In this document: positions 9,169-17,956 of the stretch, one piece after another
Layout: each line of letters starts with the position of its first letter
Position numbering within the stretch: position 1 is the stretch's first letter
Source of the DNA: Bacteroidota bacterium
Lineage (GTDB): Bacteria > Bacteroidota > Bacteroidia > Bacteroidales > FEN-979
Direction of reading: 5' to 3'
NCBI GenBank assembly: GCA_026391775.1
Contig: JAPLDK010000009.1
Coordinates: 50,085-114,084, forward strand
DNA length: 64,000 bases
Translations under genes and position numbers: made by a program
The notes under the pieces: generated by a model
Databases searched by the model: none
Told to the model about the DNA's origin: nothing
Seen by the model: the letters and a program-made list of their open reading frames with translations, nothing else

Positions 9169-10043
9169 TGTTGCCCCAGGGGTAATGCCAGCAGGGGCAC
9201 ATTCGTTGCAAAGAGGTTCTTCTTAGTGATATTCCGCGTAAATACCATGTAAACCAGTGAACGCTTATGCGGCTGGAAGGCAATAAGGTTAATGAGCTTG
9301 CCTTTCACGAACTGGTCTATGGTTTCCTGGTTTTCTCCCTCGATCTCAATCACATTGAAATGTATCCGGCCTTCAGCAGCCTCCTTTGAAAAACCCAACT
9401 GCAGTGCTTTCATTTTTACCTCTGCATCAGGCAATTTGGTTGAGTGGCAGAAATGAACTGCATGCACCTGGTTTTTAAACGGCATGAACAGCTCAAGCAG
9501 GGTTGCAAGCGTATGACGGTTGCCTTCCGAGAGGTCGGCGGCGAACATCACGTTATCAAAGCTTTTAAAGCCCTTCATGACAGGAATAGTAAACACAGGG
9601 ACCTTTACATGATCGATGATAAATGTTGAGACTTTGCCCCATACGTTAAGGTTGTTGCCTCTACCCGTGGTGCCTATCACGATCATGTCGGGTTTGAATT
9701 CATTGTAGATCTCCATGAGCTCATGCTCCACCTCGCCTCCGTTCACATGGGTCGTGATCGTGACATTCCCTATATTCTTTTCTTTTATACGGGCCTCAAG
9801 CTTTTCATGAAGCTCTTTCATGCTGGCTTCAGATTGCTTGAAAATTTCCCTCATCAGCTGTTCGTTGTAAAGGGTAGTCATGTCGAGAGTGTCGGGGAAA
9901 CTGGTATCGGTGAGAATGATCTGGTCAAAATAAGTATGGAACAGTTTTAGCTCGGCTCCATAGGTGGAGGCAAGTTCAAGGGCGTACTGACATGTGATGT
10001 CGGTATGCTGCGAAAAATCAACGGGGACTAATATTTTTTTCAT
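9165..10043 (-). CDS. Universal stress protein, two-domain UspA type
   Basis: 292 aa made of two UspA-like domains. The first, about residues 1-145, begins KKILVPVDFSQHTDI and has the nucleotide-binding GTTGRGN motif (IVIGTTGRG). The second, from about 155, begins SFDNVMFAADLS and lacks an obvious G-rich ATP motif, so only the N-terminal half looks able to bind ATP. The function in stress survival is inferred from the family. Its start overlaps the end of the upstream glycosyltransferase by 26 bp, so it is probably the last gene of that transcript. Confidence 0.9.
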   Translation of the reverse strand: MKKILVPVDFSQHTDITCQYALELASTYGAELKLFHTYFDQIILTDTSFPDTLDMTTLYNEQLMREIFKQSEASMKELHEKLEARIKEKNIGNVTITTHVNGGEVEHELMEIYNEFKPDMIVIGTTGRGNNLNVWGKVSTFIIDHVKVPVFTIPVMKGFKSFDNVMFAADLSEGNRHTLATLLELFMPFKNQVHAVHFCHSTKLPDAEVKMKALQLGFSKEAAEGRIHFNVIEIEGENQETIDQFVKGKLINLIAFQPHKRSLVYMVFTRNITKKNLFATNVPLLALPLGQH

Positions 10044-11169
10044 GATGTAAAGTTAATAAATTCATCAGTTCTTTGCAATTTTTTTTATTCGAAAAAGTGG
10101 CTTCCAGGTGCATCAGCCTGGCCTGAATCATCTCCTCTGTGAATTCCTCTTCGAAGCAGCTCATAGCCTTTTCCCTCAGCGCTTCAGGGGTGTTGGCAAT
10201 AATGCAGAGGGGTGCAAGGTTGGTGCCTGCAACCATCTGCTCGTTTACAAGGCAAAACCTCCCGTTATACAGTGCGTTCAGAAGTTTCAGCTTTAAGCCT
10301 GTAGGCTGAAAGGTAACCATGATGTGCAGGTGGGCGTCATGGATCAGTTCAAACATCTTTTCTTCGGCAGGATTTGAGAGTATACGGATGTTCTTTTTCC
10401 CTCTTGCCAGCATGCTCAGGGCTGGCGAAGGATTCTGACCGGCGACCACCAGCTCGGGCATTGAAGGGTCCCATACTTCTGCAATGAGATACCTTGCTGC
10501 CTCTTCGTTCTCGGGAACACTGAGTTTTCCATGATACAAGGCAAAATTGCCCCTGCCTTCCTTCATGAAAATCCCGTCTTCCTTATGAAAACTGGGCATG
10601 TATTCTATGCGTTTTGACGGGAAGATCTTTTTCAGGTATTTCTGGTCTTCTTCCGAAACAACCAGAATGAGATCGGCATGTCTCAGGTATTTCTGGAAAT
10701 TTCTGAGGCGAAGGCTTTCAATAAAGAAAAACGTTTTCTTTTTTAGTCGTTTTTCGGCCCTGTACAGATGGAAATAATACTTATGCTCTATATTGCTTTC
10801 ACGGTAGATCTTAAGGCGTTTTGCAAACTGCCGGTCCTTCAGGAAATGGCAGGTATGCAGTCCCTCAAACAGTATGGGATATTGGTCTTTTAAAAGGTTT
10901 TTTTCGAGGTCTGTTGATATCCTGCTACCGACAATATATGGTTTGATGCTCAGATGTGTTCTCAGGTCGTTCTTCCTGGGATAATAGTTTACAGTGAAAC
11001 ATAGTTCCTCAAGTTTTTTCTCGGGCTTGCGGTTATACTCGAAGCAATGCAGGTGGATTTTTATACCGGCCTCACTGAGGGTTTTGATCTTATAGTACAC
11101 ATCGATCACTCCTCCGTAATCGGGAGGATAGGGGATGTCGAAAGAGACAATATGCAGGTGCAGTTCCAT
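10018..11169 (-). CDS. Glycosyltransferase, GT4-like fold, acceptor unknown
   Basis: 383 aa with the N-terminal pattern HIVSFDIPYPPDYGG, typical of GT-B enzymes (the DxPxPPxxGG loop). The C-terminal half has a donor-domain-like segment, with HGKLSVPENEEAARYL followed by a VVAGQNPS strand and a TGLKLKLLNALY region in place of the usual EExx motif. It probably adds a sugar to a surface glycan; donor and acceptor cannot be deduced. Its ATG overlaps the stop of the upstream glycosyltransferase (TGATG at 11169), indicating translational coupling. Its 3' end overlaps the UspA start. Confidence 0.8.
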   Translation of the reverse strand: MELHLHIVSFDIPYPPDYGGVIDVYYKIKTLSEAGIKIHLHCFEYNRKPEKKLEELCFTVNYYPRKNDLRTHLSIKPYIVGSRISTDLEKNLLKDQYPILFEGLHTCHFLKDRQFAKRLKIYRESNIEHKYYFHLYRAEKRLKKKTFFFIESLRLRNFQKYLRHADLILVVSEEDQKYLKKIFPSKRIEYMPSFHKEDGIFMKEGRGNFALYHGKLSVPENEEAARYLIAEVWDPSMPELVVAGQNPSPALSMLARGKKNIRILSNPAEEKMFELIHDAHLHIMVTFQPTGLKLKLLNALYNGRFCLVNEQMVAGTNLAPLCIIANTPEALREKAMSCFEEEFTEEMIQARLMHLEATFSNKKNCKELMNLLTLHHEKNISPR

Positions 11170-12305
11170 CAGTTAGCTTTTAAATTCTCCAGCACTCCCA
11201 TCAGTATCTTCTCTTCGTTTTCCCAACAAAGGTCTTCGGCTGCACGTACCAGGTTTTGCCTGTATAGCTCCATCCTTTCTGTATTCATCAGCATAGCATC
11301 GATGCGCCCTGCCAGGTAATGAGGATCATGGTTTTCAATTGTTTCTCCAATGAAATACTTATCCACAACGGCTTTCATCTCGGGAAAAGGGGAGATAAGC
11401 ACCGGTACACCGGCCTGTATGTAATCCATGAATTTATTCGGCAATGCATAGTGGTAATTCAGGCTTACATCTTTTTCTATCGACAGGCCCAGGTTAGCCA
11501 TCAGTGTTACCGGATGAAGCTCCTGGAAAGGCACCTGCCCCAGGAAAACGACTTTCCCTGCTACTTTCTGATCCGTTGCGAACTTTTTTATTTTTTTAAA
11601 CACATCCCCTGTGCCGGCAATGACAAGCTTTGCATCGGTCCTCAGGAATTTCATGCACTGTATAGCTTCCTCCAGGCCGCGGTCAACATTCACCGCCCCC
11701 TGGTAAAGGATCACCTTCTGGCCGGGCTCAATTCCGAACTTCGCTTTGTCGGCAGGAGCTGTGACTTCGTGCCTGAAAGGAACATTCCTTATTACCGTCA
11801 CCGGTAGGCTGTATTCCTGTTCATAAAGCCTGGCTATGCTCTGGTTCACTGCGATGACTGCATTGAGTTTGGGAAAAATATGATCTTCGATAGCTTTCCA
11901 GATGCGGGTAGTGAGTTTGCGCCCCACCAGTTCGGGAACCCCCCTGAAATATTCGTGGCAATCGTGCAGCAACCTGGCCTTACGCCCGCACAGTCTTTTA
12001 ACTTTAAGGGCAGTATAACATCCAGCCAGGGTATCCAGGTCATTGGAAACGATAAGATCGGTATGCTTCCCCATCAGGAAAAAAAACAAACGGAGATTAT
12101 AGTTGGCATAAAACAAAGGGCCTTTGTCGAAGCTCAGTTTCATACGGTGCATGCCATATGCCCGGGGAGCAAGGGGTAGGCTGTTTTTCCGTTGCCTTCC
12201 AACAAGCAGCACCTCGTACCCGGCCTTGCTTAGTGCCATGCAGGTTCTATGAACCCTCTGGTCGGTAGTAAGGTCGTTGGTAACCGAAACTATGGCTTTC
12301 TGCAT
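11169..12305 (-). CDS. Glycosyltransferase family 4 (GT-B)
   Basis: A GT-B glycosyltransferase with an N-terminal acceptor domain (VTNDLTTDQRVHRTC) and a C-terminal nucleotide-sugar domain (VILYQGAVNVDRGLEEAIQ, KLVIAGTGD, YALPNKFMDYIQAGVPVLIS). I chose the start at 12305 (MQKAIVSVTND). The longer frame up to 12365 would run over the promoter region and into murB, and its extra 20 residues do not fit the family. The length is then 378 aa. It is the first gene of a three-gene run with a second glycosyltransferase and a UspA protein, likely for cell-surface polysaccharide. Confidence 0.88.
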   Translation of the reverse strand: MQKAIVSVTNDLTTDQRVHRTCMALSKAGYEVLLVGRQRKNSLPLAPRAYGMHRMKLSFDKGPLFYANYNLRLFFFLMGKHTDLIVSNDLDTLAGCYTALKVKRLCGRKARLLHDCHEYFRGVPELVGRKLTTRIWKAIEDHIFPKLNAVIAVNQSIARLYEQEYSLPVTVIRNVPFRHEVTAPADKAKFGIEPGQKVILYQGAVNVDRGLEEAIQCMKFLRTDAKLVIAGTGDVFKKIKKFATDQKVAGKVVFLGQVPFQELHPVTLMANLGLSIEKDVSLNYHYALPNKFMDYIQAGVPVLISPFPEMKAVVDKYFIGETIENHDPHYLAGRIDAMLMNTERMELYRQNLVRAAEDLCWENEEKILMGVLENLKAN

Positions 12306-12332
12306 CAGGTTATTGGTCCCGGGTTTACATAG

Positions 12333-12340
12333 CAAAGTTA
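12333..12340 (-). promoter_or_regulatory. -7 element (TAACTTTG) for the glycosyltransferase run
   Basis: Exact TAnnTTTG on the minus strand, 27 nt before the proposed start at 12305. A TTG lies 22 nt further upstream, inside murB. Its presence inside the longer possible reading frame supports the shorter start. Confidence 0.55.
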
Positions 12341-12347
12341 ATTTTTT

Positions 12348-12355
12348 TACTTTTG
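12348..12355 (+). promoter_or_regulatory. -7 element (TACTTTTG) abutting the murB start codon
   Basis: Exact TAnnTTTG ending 5 nt before the A of ATG at 12360, the same geometry as guaA. A TTTACA motif 21 nt upstream may be the -33 element. This predicts a leaderless or nearly leaderless mRNA. Confidence 0.55.
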
Positions 12356-12359
12356 ATGC

Positions 12360-13373
12360 ATGCAAGTACTTGAGAACATCTCCTTAAAATCATATAACAC
12401 CTTCGGTATTGAAGTAAAGGCAAAGTATTTTGCCGAACTTCATTCCGATAATGATATAGCCGCTTTTTTCAGCGCTCTTACGCCTGAGAGTATGCCCGTG
12501 CTTATCCTTGGAGGCGGCAGCAATGTGTTATTTACAAAGGATTTCGAAGGCAGCGTGGCCTGTATCCGGAGCAAAGGCATTGTGAAGCTGATGGAAGATG
12601 AAAAACATGTTTACCTGAAAATAGCTGCCGGTGAGGTATGGGACGACGTGGTGAAATATGCAGTGGACCATGGCCTTGGCGGTATAGAGAACCTGTCGCT
12701 TATTCCCGGGAATGCAGGAACCGGGCCTGTACAGAACATAGGCGCTTACGGGGTTGAGTTAAAAGATGTGTTGTATTCGGTGGAAGTAGCCGATGTGGTG
12801 GCTCAGCATTACCGGGCTTTCAGGCCGGCCGACTGTGAATTCGGGTACCGGACCAGCATTTTCAAGAAACAGGGAAAGGACCGCTTTGTCATCACCAGCC
12901 TCTGCCTTAAGCTCGATAAACAGCCTGTTCTGAAGCTTGACTACGGTGACATACGCAAGGAACTGGAGAAAGTGGGGATCAAAACTCCGACGATATCCGC
13001 TATAAGAGATATAATTATAAAAATTCGCAGCAGCAAGCTCCCCGATCCTTCAATACTCGGTAATGCCGGCAGTTTTTTTATGAATCCTGTTGTTTCTGCG
13101 GATGAGTATGCACGTTTAATCCAGGAGTTCCCGCATATGCCTTCCTTTAAAAGCGGTGATGAGGTAAAGGTCCCCGGGGCCTGGCTCATCGAACGCTGCG
13201 GCTTTAAAGGCAAACGTTTCGGCGATGCCGGCGTTCACAAGGATCAGCCTTTGGTCCTGGTCAATTACGGGAATGCAAGCGGGCAGGGGATACTGGCCCT
13301 GGCCGAAAACATCATAGCTTCCGTGAAAGAGAAATTCGGGATTATGCTTGAAATAGAGGTGAATGTGTTCTAA
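12360..13373 (+). CDS. murB: UDP-N-acetylenolpyruvoylglucosamine reductase
   Basis: FAD enzyme that reduces UDP-GlcNAc-enolpyruvate to UDP-MurNAc in peptidoglycan synthesis. Seen: [15 protein letters not shown] start, [10 protein letters not shown] (FAD diphosphate binding), [26 protein letters not shown], and the catalytic-serine motif [12 protein letters not shown]. The C-terminus carries the conserved glutamate region (LEIEVNVF). The length of 337 aa is like the E. coli type I enzyme. The gene is divergent from a glycosyltransferase operon. Its stop overlaps the pyrD stop by 4 bp (CTAA at 13370-13373), tail to tail. Confidence 0.97.
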   Translation: MQVLENISLKSYNTFGIEVKAKYFAELHSDNDIAAFFSALTPESMPVLILGGGSNVLFTKDFEGSVACIRSKGIVKLMEDEKHVYLKIAAGEVWDDVVKYAVDHGLGGIENLSLIPGNAGTGPVQNIGAYGVELKDVLYSVEVADVVAQHYRAFRPADCEFGYRTSIFKKQGKDRFVITSLCLKLDKQPVLKLDYGDIRKELEKVGIKTPTISAIRDIIIKIRSSKLPDPSILGNAGSFFMNPVVSADEYARLIQEFPHMPSFKSGDEVKVPGAWLIERCGFKGKRFGDAGVHKDQPLVLVNYGNASGQGILALAENIIASVKEKFGIMLEIEVNVF

Positions 13374-14284
13374 CATACTTTTAATGCCCCGATAATATCC
13401 CTGGCCGAGGCAATGTTGTGGCGGTCGAGATATTCATTGATGCCTTCAATGATTTTGGGGGCTACCATGGGATCTATGAAATTGGCAGTTCCTACCTGGA
13501 TAACCGAAGAGCCTGCCAGCATGAATTCTATAGCATCGGTGGCGTTCATGATGCCGCCAAGGCCGACAATGGGTATTTTCACTGCCTTGAAAACCTGCCA
13601 TACCATGCGGAGTGCAACGGGCTTGATCGCAGGGCCGGATAAGCCGCCGGTTATGGTTGAGATCACCGGTCTTTGGGTTTCGGCATTGATGGCCATCCCA
13701 AGCAGGGTGTTGATGAGAGTAAGGACATCGGCGCCTCCATCCACAACGGCTTTGGCTATTTCGCTGATGCTGGTGACATTGGGTGAAAGTTTCACCATCA
13801 GCACTTTTTTATAAACGTCGCGCACGGCCCTGGTGACTTTGGTTGCGGTCGATGGCACGACTCCAAAAGCCATCCCTCCCTCCTTTACATTGGGGCAGGA
13901 GATATTCAGCTCTATAGCAGGTATACCTTCGAGCTCGTTGATCCTTTCGGCAACCATTACATATTCATCGATGGTTGAACCGGAAACGTTGACGATGATC
14001 TCTGTGTTGAAATTTTTGATCTTTGGGTAGATAACCTTGCAAAAATTATCGACGCCCTTGTTTTGCAGGCCAACTGAATTGAGCATCCCTGATGGCGTTT
14101 CAGCCATGCGGGGATATTTATTCCCCTCCCTGTTCGAACCGGTGACGGCCTTTACGAAAATACCTCCGAGCAGGCCAAGGTCATAAAAATCTTTGAACTC
14201 CTCACCATACCCGAAGCAGCCTGAGGCTGTGGTTACCGGGTTTTTGAAGGTCATTCCGGCGATATTTACTGATAAATCAGCCAT
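13370..14284 (-). CDS. pyrD: Dihydroorotate dehydrogenase B, catalytic subunit
   Basis: Oxidises dihydroorotate to orotate in pyrimidine synthesis; class 1B works with PyrK and uses NAD. The start at 14284 ([16 protein letters not shown]) gives 304 aa. The longer frame to 14461 lies inside pyrK and is not family-like. Motifs: [22 protein letters not shown] with the catalytic base C130 at the expected position, VKLSPNV, and the FMN-phosphate site GLGGI...[10 protein letters not shown]. The start overlaps the pyrK stop by 8 bp (ATGGCTGA), as expected for two subunits translated together. Confidence 0.97.
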   Translation of the reverse strand: MADLSVNIAGMTFKNPVTTASGCFGYGEEFKDFYDLGLLGGIFVKAVTGSNREGNKYPRMAETPSGMLNSVGLQNKGVDNFCKVIYPKIKNFNTEIIVNVSGSTIDEYVMVAERINELEGIPAIELNISCPNVKEGGMAFGVVPSTATKVTRAVRDVYKKVLMVKLSPNVTSISEIAKAVVDGGADVLTLINTLLGMAINAETQRPVISTITGGLSGPAIKPVALRMVWQVFKAVKIPIVGLGGIMNATDAIEFMLAGSSVIQVGTANFIDPMVAPKIIEGINEYLDRHNIASARDIIGALKVC

Positions 14285-15062
14285 TGGATTGCCATTTAAG
14301 CCTCGCGGCGTCAAACACCGGCCCCTCGATACAAGTCCTTTCATTTCCTTTATCGGTCTGTACGATACAGCACAAACAAACTCCGTATCCACAGGCCATG
14401 AAGTTTTCCAGTGAGACCTCGCAGGGAACTCCTTTCTCAGCTGCCAGTTTTGAAACCGCATGCATCATGGCATCGGGCCCGCAGCAGTAAATCCGGTCAT
14501 AAGGGAGGGGAGTCTGTTTGAAAACTGAATGCTGCGTAACAAAGCCTTTTTCGCCCATGCTACCGTCATCGGTGCTGAGGAACACCTTGCCGTACTTCGA
14601 ATATTCATCAATCTGGGATACTTCATCCCCAGACCTGAACCCAACAAGAAAATCGGGCCTTAAATTTTTTCTGTTGAGGTAGTCGCCCATGAACATCAGT
14701 GGAGCAACGCCCGCGCCTCCGCCTACCAGAAGGACCTTGTTTGAAGATGGCACAGAAAAGGCGTTTCCAAGGGGATAGACCAGGTTGAGGTTGTCTCCCG
14801 TTTGAAGCAATCCCATATGCCGTGAGCCTTCTCCCTTGACCTGCACAAGAAGCCTTAGGGTGTTCTTCGCGTAATCCACGAAGTGAATTGAAAAAGGCCT
14901 TCTCAGAAAAGTGGGAGGGGAATTGTGCACAAGCACCTGTACAAACTGTCCGGGCAGTATTTCGGGCAGGGGCAAAGCTGCCTGGAGTTCTAAAACAAAA
15001 TGTCGTGTGTTGAGCCTGTTGTTTGTTACAACTTTAAAATCATGTGCAAATTTCTTCATCAA
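14277..15062 (-). CDS. pyrK: Dihydroorotate dehydrogenase B, electron-transfer subunit
   Basis: FAD/2Fe-2S subunit that passes electrons from PyrD to NAD. Residues ~10-100 form the FAD-binding barrel ([12 protein letters not shown]). About 105-215 form the NAD domain ([16 protein letters not shown]). The C-terminus holds the 2Fe-2S cluster cysteines in CGYGVCLCC plus a later [10 protein letters not shown] cysteine. Length 261 aa. The start may be either of two adjacent ATG codons (15062 or 15059). It follows the DUF5606 gene with no gap and overlaps pyrD by 8 bp. Confidence 0.96.
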   Translation of the reverse strand: MMKKFAHDFKVVTNNRLNTRHFVLELQAALPLPEILPGQFVQVLVHNSPPTFLRRPFSIHFVDYAKNTLRLLVQVKGEGSRHMGLLQTGDNLNLVYPLGNAFSVPSSNKVLLVGGGAGVAPLMFMGDYLNRKNLRPDFLVGFRSGDEVSQIDEYSKYGKVFLSTDDGSMGEKGFVTQHSVFKQTPLPYDRIYCCGPDAMMHAVSKLAAEKGVPCEVSLENFMACGYGVCLCCIVQTDKGNERTCIEGPVFDAARLKWQSNG

Positions 15063-15599
15063 TTATTCAGACTTCTTTTTCTTTGGGGCTTTTTTTTCAG
15101 GTTTTGCTTCGGCTGAAGGGTCACCAGAAGAAGTTCCTGCCCCCTCTGCCGTTGTTTCATCGTTGACCGGTTTTTCAGTATCCCCGGCTTCTTCAGTTTT
15201 TTCTCCTGCCGGCTCTGAGAAATCGAGCAGGTTCTGGGCAAGAAGGGTGTTATACCAGTTTATCATCTTGCGGATGTCTGACACATATACCCTCTCCTGG
15301 TCGAAATCGGGAACCATATCCTGGAAAAATTTCAGCAGGATGTCGTTGTCGGATTTGGGATCCACGGCAGCTTTACCTTCAAGTTTCTCAAATAATGCCT
15401 TGAAGACTTCTTTGAGGAGACGGTCCTCACCCGTAGTGAATACGCTGATCTCCTCAAGGGAGCTCATCTTTTCATGGCCGAAAGCGGGGAAACGTTTCTG
15501 GTCGGAAAGTGACTCTACGATCACCGCGTTCTTGCCCTGGGAAACTACTTTAAACAAACCGCTTTTACCCGAAATAGAAACAATTTTAGTGAGATCCAT
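15063..15599 (-). CDS. DUF5606 family protein
   Basis: 178 aa. The first ~140 residues match the conserved Bacteroidota family DUF5606: starts MDLTKIVSISGKSGLFKV, with DQKRFPAFGHEKMSSLEEISVF and VYVSDIRKMINWYNTL. The last ~45 residues are a low-complexity Glu/Ala/Pro tail ending in a lysine run (KKAPKKKKSE), probably disordered. The function of the family is not established. It sits between a glycosyltransferase and pyrK in a nucleotide-synthesis run and has its own -7 promoter element 16 nt upstream. Confidence 0.85.
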   Translation of the reverse strand: MDLTKIVSISGKSGLFKVVSQGKNAVIVESLSDQKRFPAFGHEKMSSLEEISVFTTGEDRLLKEVFKALFEKLEGKAAVDPKSDNDILLKFFQDMVPDFDQERVYVSDIRKMINWYNTLLAQNLLDFSEPAGEKTEEAGDTEKPVNDETTAEGAGTSSGDPSAEAKPEKKAPKKKKSE

Positions 15600-15615
15600 A
15601 CAGAATTATTTTATG

Positions 15616-15623
15616 CAAAGATA
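15616..15623 (-). promoter_or_regulatory. -7 element (TATCTTTG) before DUF5606-pyrK-pyrD
   Basis: Exact TAnnTTTG on the minus strand, 16 nt before the DUF5606 start, in the 36-bp gap after the GT2 gene. It suggests an internal promoter that can drive pyrK-pyrD separately from purB. Confidence 0.55.
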
Positions 15624-15635
15624 CAAAAAGCATCC

Positions 15636-16505
15636 TCAGATTATTCTGTAGTTTTTGTATTCACCAATGCGCCAGCCAACCAGGCTTTCGATAGTTTGCA
15701 AAGCTTTTTGAGCGGCAGGAAGTTTGTTTTTCCAGGGATTTGGATGAAAGTCCCAGTTTTTTAACTCAATGCGTTTTTTCATTACTTCCGGATGGTTCCC
15801 TGCGAACTTTTTCAGGCCGCCAATGATGTTATAATCGAATTCACTGGCAACGGGAACATTGTTTTGAACCCAAGGGTCGTCATGCCAGTGTTTATGGAAT
15901 GATTTCTGCTTGGCCTGCTGGGAACCGGGCGACTTGACCCATCCGTAATGGTACATCCAGGCTTCCAGGAGCTTTACGTTCAGCTTCCTCCCTTCATTGC
16001 GGAACCCCTGGGCATCCCTGTACGACCTGGTGCCCGGCTGTTTCCTGATAATCCTGACTTCACGGCGGTACCAGTCGCGTGAAGTTGCAACAAAGTCATA
16101 GGATCCGAAAAAATGCAGGTAATTAAACAGCAGACCTTCCACCCGGGGATTGTCCTTCCACTGCTCCATACCCGCTTGGATTGCGGGCAGGTATTGCTCA
16201 GGGACCACCTCATCCGCCTGTATATAAAAAGCCCAGTCACTGTTGCCTGAAACTGCATCCAGGGCTTTATTTGTCTCAACGGCAAGCACACTGCCGCCTT
16301 CCCTGAGGGTGTCGTCCCAAACGGTATCAATAATGCGGACTTTTGCCGGATCAATTGCGGCTATCAGCTCCCGTGTTGCATCATCCGAATTGCCTGCCGC
16401 TACAACGAATTCATCACAAACAGGCAGAATGGAACGAATGGCTTCGGCAACGGGATAGTCGAATTTTACGGCATTCCTGACAAAGGTAAATCCGCTGACT
16501 TTCAT
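15636..16505 (-). CDS. Glycosyltransferase family 2-like protein (GT-A fold)
   Basis: 289 aa beginning MKVSGFTFVRNAVKFDYPV, a pattern of GT2 enzymes that keep a 'FVRNA' start. A DEFVVAAGNSDDATREL strand follows, then an acidic metal-binding motif QADEVV at ~100 in the DxD position. The C-terminal part is rich in His/Trp (SFHKHWHDDPW). Probable cell-surface glycan or lipid A/LPS modification enzyme; the acceptor is unknown. It starts 1 bp after purB ends, so it is probably co-transcribed with a purine gene without an obvious functional link. Confidence 0.82.
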   Translation of the reverse strand: MKVSGFTFVRNAVKFDYPVAEAIRSILPVCDEFVVAAGNSDDATRELIAAIDPAKVRIIDTVWDDTLREGGSVLAVETNKALDAVSGNSDWAFYIQADEVVPEQYLPAIQAGMEQWKDNPRVEGLLFNYLHFFGSYDFVATSRDWYRREVRIIRKQPGTRSYRDAQGFRNEGRKLNVKLLEAWMYHYGWVKSPGSQQAKQKSFHKHWHDDPWVQNNVPVASEFDYNIIGGLKKFAGNHPEVMKKRIELKNWDFHPNPWKNKLPAAQKALQTIESLVGWRIGEYKNYRII

Positions 16506-16506
16506 T

Positions 16507-17856
16507 TCAGAAGGAAATAATACCGGTATAGTTCTCCGGGCTGATCTTTTTCAGCTCGTTTTTGACCTTTTTTCCCACTTTCAGGCTGTCGATGAACTCA
16601 TGAAGCACAGCCTGGGTCACATGCCTGTTGCCCCTGGTAAGGTCTTTGAGCGCTTCATAGGGATTGGGATATTTTTCCCGCCTGAGTATGGTCTGAATGG
16701 CTTCGGAAACCACGGCCCAGTTATTATTGAGGTCAGAGTATAGCTTTGCCTCGTTAAGTATCAGTTTGTCCAGGCCTTTCAGTAGCGATTTGAACCCTAT
16801 GACCGAATGGGCAAAAGGTACACCGATGTTCCTGATTACCGTAGAATCGGTAAGGTCCCTCTGCAGCCGGCTTATGGGGAGCTTGGCTGAGAGATATTCG
16901 AACAGGGCGTTGGCAATGCCCAGGTTACCTTCGGAGTTTTCAAAATCAATGGGATTTACCTTATGCGGCATGGTGGATGAACCTGTTTCGCCTTTCTTCA
17001 CCTTCTGTTTGAAGTATTCCATAGAAATATATGCCCAGATATCACGGTCGAGGTCGATGAGTATGGTATTGATCCTTTTCAGGTTGTCGAAAAACGCCGA
17101 CAGGTTGTCGTAATGTTCAATCTGAGTGGTAGTACATTGCCGCTTCAGGCCAAAGGTCTTTTCGAGGAACTGGCTGGCAAAGCTGTTCCAGTCGATTCCG
17201 GGATAGGCTGCTTTGTGGGCGTTGAAATTCCCTGTTGCTCCTCCGAATTTGCCTTCAAACCTGAGAGATACCAGCATGGCTATCTGGGCGCCAAGCCTCT
17301 CGGCAAAAACATAGAGTTCTTTGCCCACAGTGGTGGGAGAGGCCGGCTGCCCATGGGTATGGGCTATCATGGGAACGTCTTTCCATTCCTGGGAACGTGC
17401 ATACAGAATATTGAAGATCTCCTCAAGCAGGGGAAGGTAAACCTCCACGAAGGCATCCCTTGTGGCCATGGGAAATGCAGTGTTGTTCACATCCTGGGAG
17501 GTCAGTCCGAAATGAACAAACTCGGAATATTCGGACAACCCAAGGTCCTGAAATTTTTCTTTCAGAAAATATTCAATGGCTTTGACATCATGGTTTGTCT
17601 CCTTTTCGATATCCTTGACCCTGGTCACGTCAGCATCGCTGAACTGCCGGCATATACGACGTAATTTTGGGAAGGCTTTCGTATCAATGCCCCTTAGTTC
17701 CGGTAGCGGAATCTTGCAGAGGGCAATGAAGTACTCGACTTCGACCACAACACGGTATTGAATGATGGCAGCTTCGGAAAAAAACACTGCCAGGTTCTCC
17801 GTGGCTTTCCTGTACCTTCCGTCGACAGGTGAAATTGCAAAAAGAGAAGAGTCCAT
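16507..17856 (-). CDS. purB: Adenylosuccinate lyase
   Basis: Fumarase-superfamily enzyme acting twice in purine synthesis: SAICAR to AICAR, and adenylosuccinate to AMP. I take the start at 17856 (MDSSLFAISPVDGRY), since the SPVDGRY start is diagnostic of the E. coli-type PurB; 449 aa. The superfamily signature GSSTMPHKVNPIDFENSEGN is present, as are THGQPASPTTVGKE (catalytic His) and TSQDVNNTA. It is the first gene of a minus-strand run with GT2, DUF5606, pyrK and pyrD. Upstream it is divergent from the Omp28-like gene. Confidence 0.97.
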   Translation of the reverse strand: MDSSLFAISPVDGRYRKATENLAVFFSEAAIIQYRVVVEVEYFIALCKIPLPELRGIDTKAFPKLRRICRQFSDADVTRVKDIEKETNHDVKAIEYFLKEKFQDLGLSEYSEFVHFGLTSQDVNNTAFPMATRDAFVEVYLPLLEEIFNILYARSQEWKDVPMIAHTHGQPASPTTVGKELYVFAERLGAQIAMLVSLRFEGKFGGATGNFNAHKAAYPGIDWNSFASQFLEKTFGLKRQCTTTQIEHYDNLSAFFDNLKRINTILIDLDRDIWAYISMEYFKQKVKKGETGSSTMPHKVNPIDFENSEGNLGIANALFEYLSAKLPISRLQRDLTDSTVIRNIGVPFAHSVIGFKSLLKGLDKLILNEAKLYSDLNNNWAVVSEAIQTILRREKYPNPYEALKDLTRGNRHVTQAVLHEFIDSLKVGKKVKNELKKISPENYTGIISF

Positions 17857-17924
17857 GATAAATGAATTCAGATTAATTACCATACGAAAATACGAATTAC
17901 TTAAACAAATCTGAGATTCTCTAT

Positions 17925-17932
17925 TATCTTTG
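17925..17932 (+). promoter_or_regulatory. -7 element (TATCTTTG) for the Omp28-like gene
   Basis: Exact TAnnTTTG 24 nt before the ATG at 17957. No clear -33 was seen. It argues against the longer frame that would start at 17930, inside this element. Confidence 0.5.
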
Positions 17933-17956
17933 TGTCAACCAAAACATTCAAATCCT

